A stretch of DNA of 64,000 bases from an uncultured archaeon (GTDB taxonomy: Archaea; Thermoplasmatota; Thermoplasmata; Thermoplasmatales; Thermoplasmataceae): the NCBI GenBank assembly GCA_000965745.1, contig CP009479.1, positions 1,250,457 to 1,314,456 of the forward strand. Direction: 5' to 3'. Position 1 is the stretch's first letter. Every line of letters begins with the position of its first letter. The notes beneath the pieces are model-generated. The model ran no database searches, had not been told where the DNA came from, and worked only from the letters and a program-made list of their open reading frames with translations. The position numbers were made by a program, and so were the translations under genes. Shown here piece after piece: positions 63,672 to 64,000 of this stretch.

Positions 63672-64000
63672 GTGTCTCAGTTCTCAAACGAAAATGATGA
63701 CGTTTTCCTGATCAAACTCCAGAGGATGATTGACAGGGGAGCACTTATTTCAAGGTACAGCAGGACATCAAACCCTGACATTCGGGACCTTTACAGGAAG
63801 GAATTCGAAAAGGACGAATCCCGGGGTGCAGACTTCTACAAGCGCGTATTCCTGGAATACGGAGACGAATCAGTCGCAGAACTTGTTACAGCACAGGTCG
63901 GGCTTCAGAACGTCACGAACATTGCAACCAAAGTTCTCGAGGAGGGGAGGATCGGCCTGTCCTTCATCGAAAAATCTTCCAGGTACGTCAGGTACGACAA
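63672..64000 (+). CDS. ThyX-like (FAD-dependent thymidylate synthase family) protein, 5' part
   Basis: GTG-started frame open to the window edge, 109 codons seen. EYGDESVAELVTAQV resembles the ThyX segment HESVLEH, and LSFIEKSSRYVRYDK resembles the ThyX end of SxxxxSxRYVxY. The RHR of the ThyX motif is not exact here (EEGRIGLS), so this is likely the divergent archaeal ThyX-like group rather than a standard enzyme. The 3' part is outside the window. Confidence 0.7.
   Translation, partial: MSQFSNENDDVFLIKLQRMIDRGALISRYSRTSNPDIRDLYRKEFEKDESRGADFYKRVFLEYGDESVAELVTAQVGLQNVTNIATKVLEEGRIGLSFIEKSSRYVRYD

Overview
The window looks like chromosome of an acidophilic euryarchaeon of the order Thermoplasmatales or a close relative. 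The archaeal character is clear from two TFB transcription factors, Gar1, Pcc1, archaeal-type GluRS, Trm56, a Nog1-like GTPase, a split GMP synthase subunit, a thiolase-DUF35 pair and many TATA boxes about 25 bases before start codons (probable leaderless genes). A bacterial-type DNA gyrase and a sulfocyanin-plus-aa3-like oxidase cluster point to Thermoplasmatales. The genus cannot be fixed from sequence alone.

Layout. 1-8350: a complete type I-C CRISPR-Cas locus on the minus strand (cas3-cas5-cas8c-cas7-cas4-cas1-cas2, leader, array of seven repeats that runs off the left edge). 8400-15920: transposase remnant, tRNA-Leu, pcc1, gar1-tfb, a second tfb, guaA subunit, PRC-barrel protein, gltX, Nog1-like GTPase and two small proteins. 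16066-20393: gyrB-gyrA, with gyrA broken by one missing base. 20433-29718: metabolic genes (homoserine dehydrogenase, MBL hydrolase, aldo/keto reductase, GH15 glucoamylase, cyclophilin, acyl-CoA dehydrogenase) and a polytopic membrane protein with a Cys-Gln-Cys motif. 29742-31213: a possible mini-TFB regulator with a palindromic operator, a TnpB remnant and a methyltransferase.

31541-44533 is the respiratory block: subunit I/III fusion, small acidic membrane subunit, sulfocyanin, subunit II, then a complete ISL3-type insertion with target duplication, then heme O synthase fused to an extra membrane domain with a Cys-Pro-Thr-Cys motif, heme A synthase, a small membrane protein and a second Cys-Gln-Cys membrane protein. 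A CPBP-like protein and a large membrane polyferredoxin follow on the other strand. The likely flow is electrons through sulfocyanin and CuA to the oxidase, with heme O/A made by the neighbouring synthases. The Cys-motif membrane proteins are candidates for metal or redox handling, but that is inference. 44815-48102: PsiE-like protein, zinc/manganese-type ABC transporter parts, flavin reductase, flavodoxin.

48225-56857 is an integrated element in the 3' end of a tRNA(CAU) gene. It is bounded by a 16-bp direct repeat and ends in a broken tyrosine recombinase. It carries two small ORFs, a truncated SF1 helicase, the 3' remnant of one group II intron followed by a second intron, two exported proteins, an IS5-type remnant and an IS1634-type element. 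56843-64000: tRNA(CAU), tRNA-Asn, Trm56-HD fusion, ArsR-like regulator, CBS protein, tRNA-Gln, an SDR, a thiolase-like protein lacking the usual nucleophile, DUF35 and the start of a ThyX-like gene.

Three reading frames (gyrA, intron RT, exported protein) each break at a homopolymer run by one base. This may be sequence error rather than biology and affects how those genes should be read.
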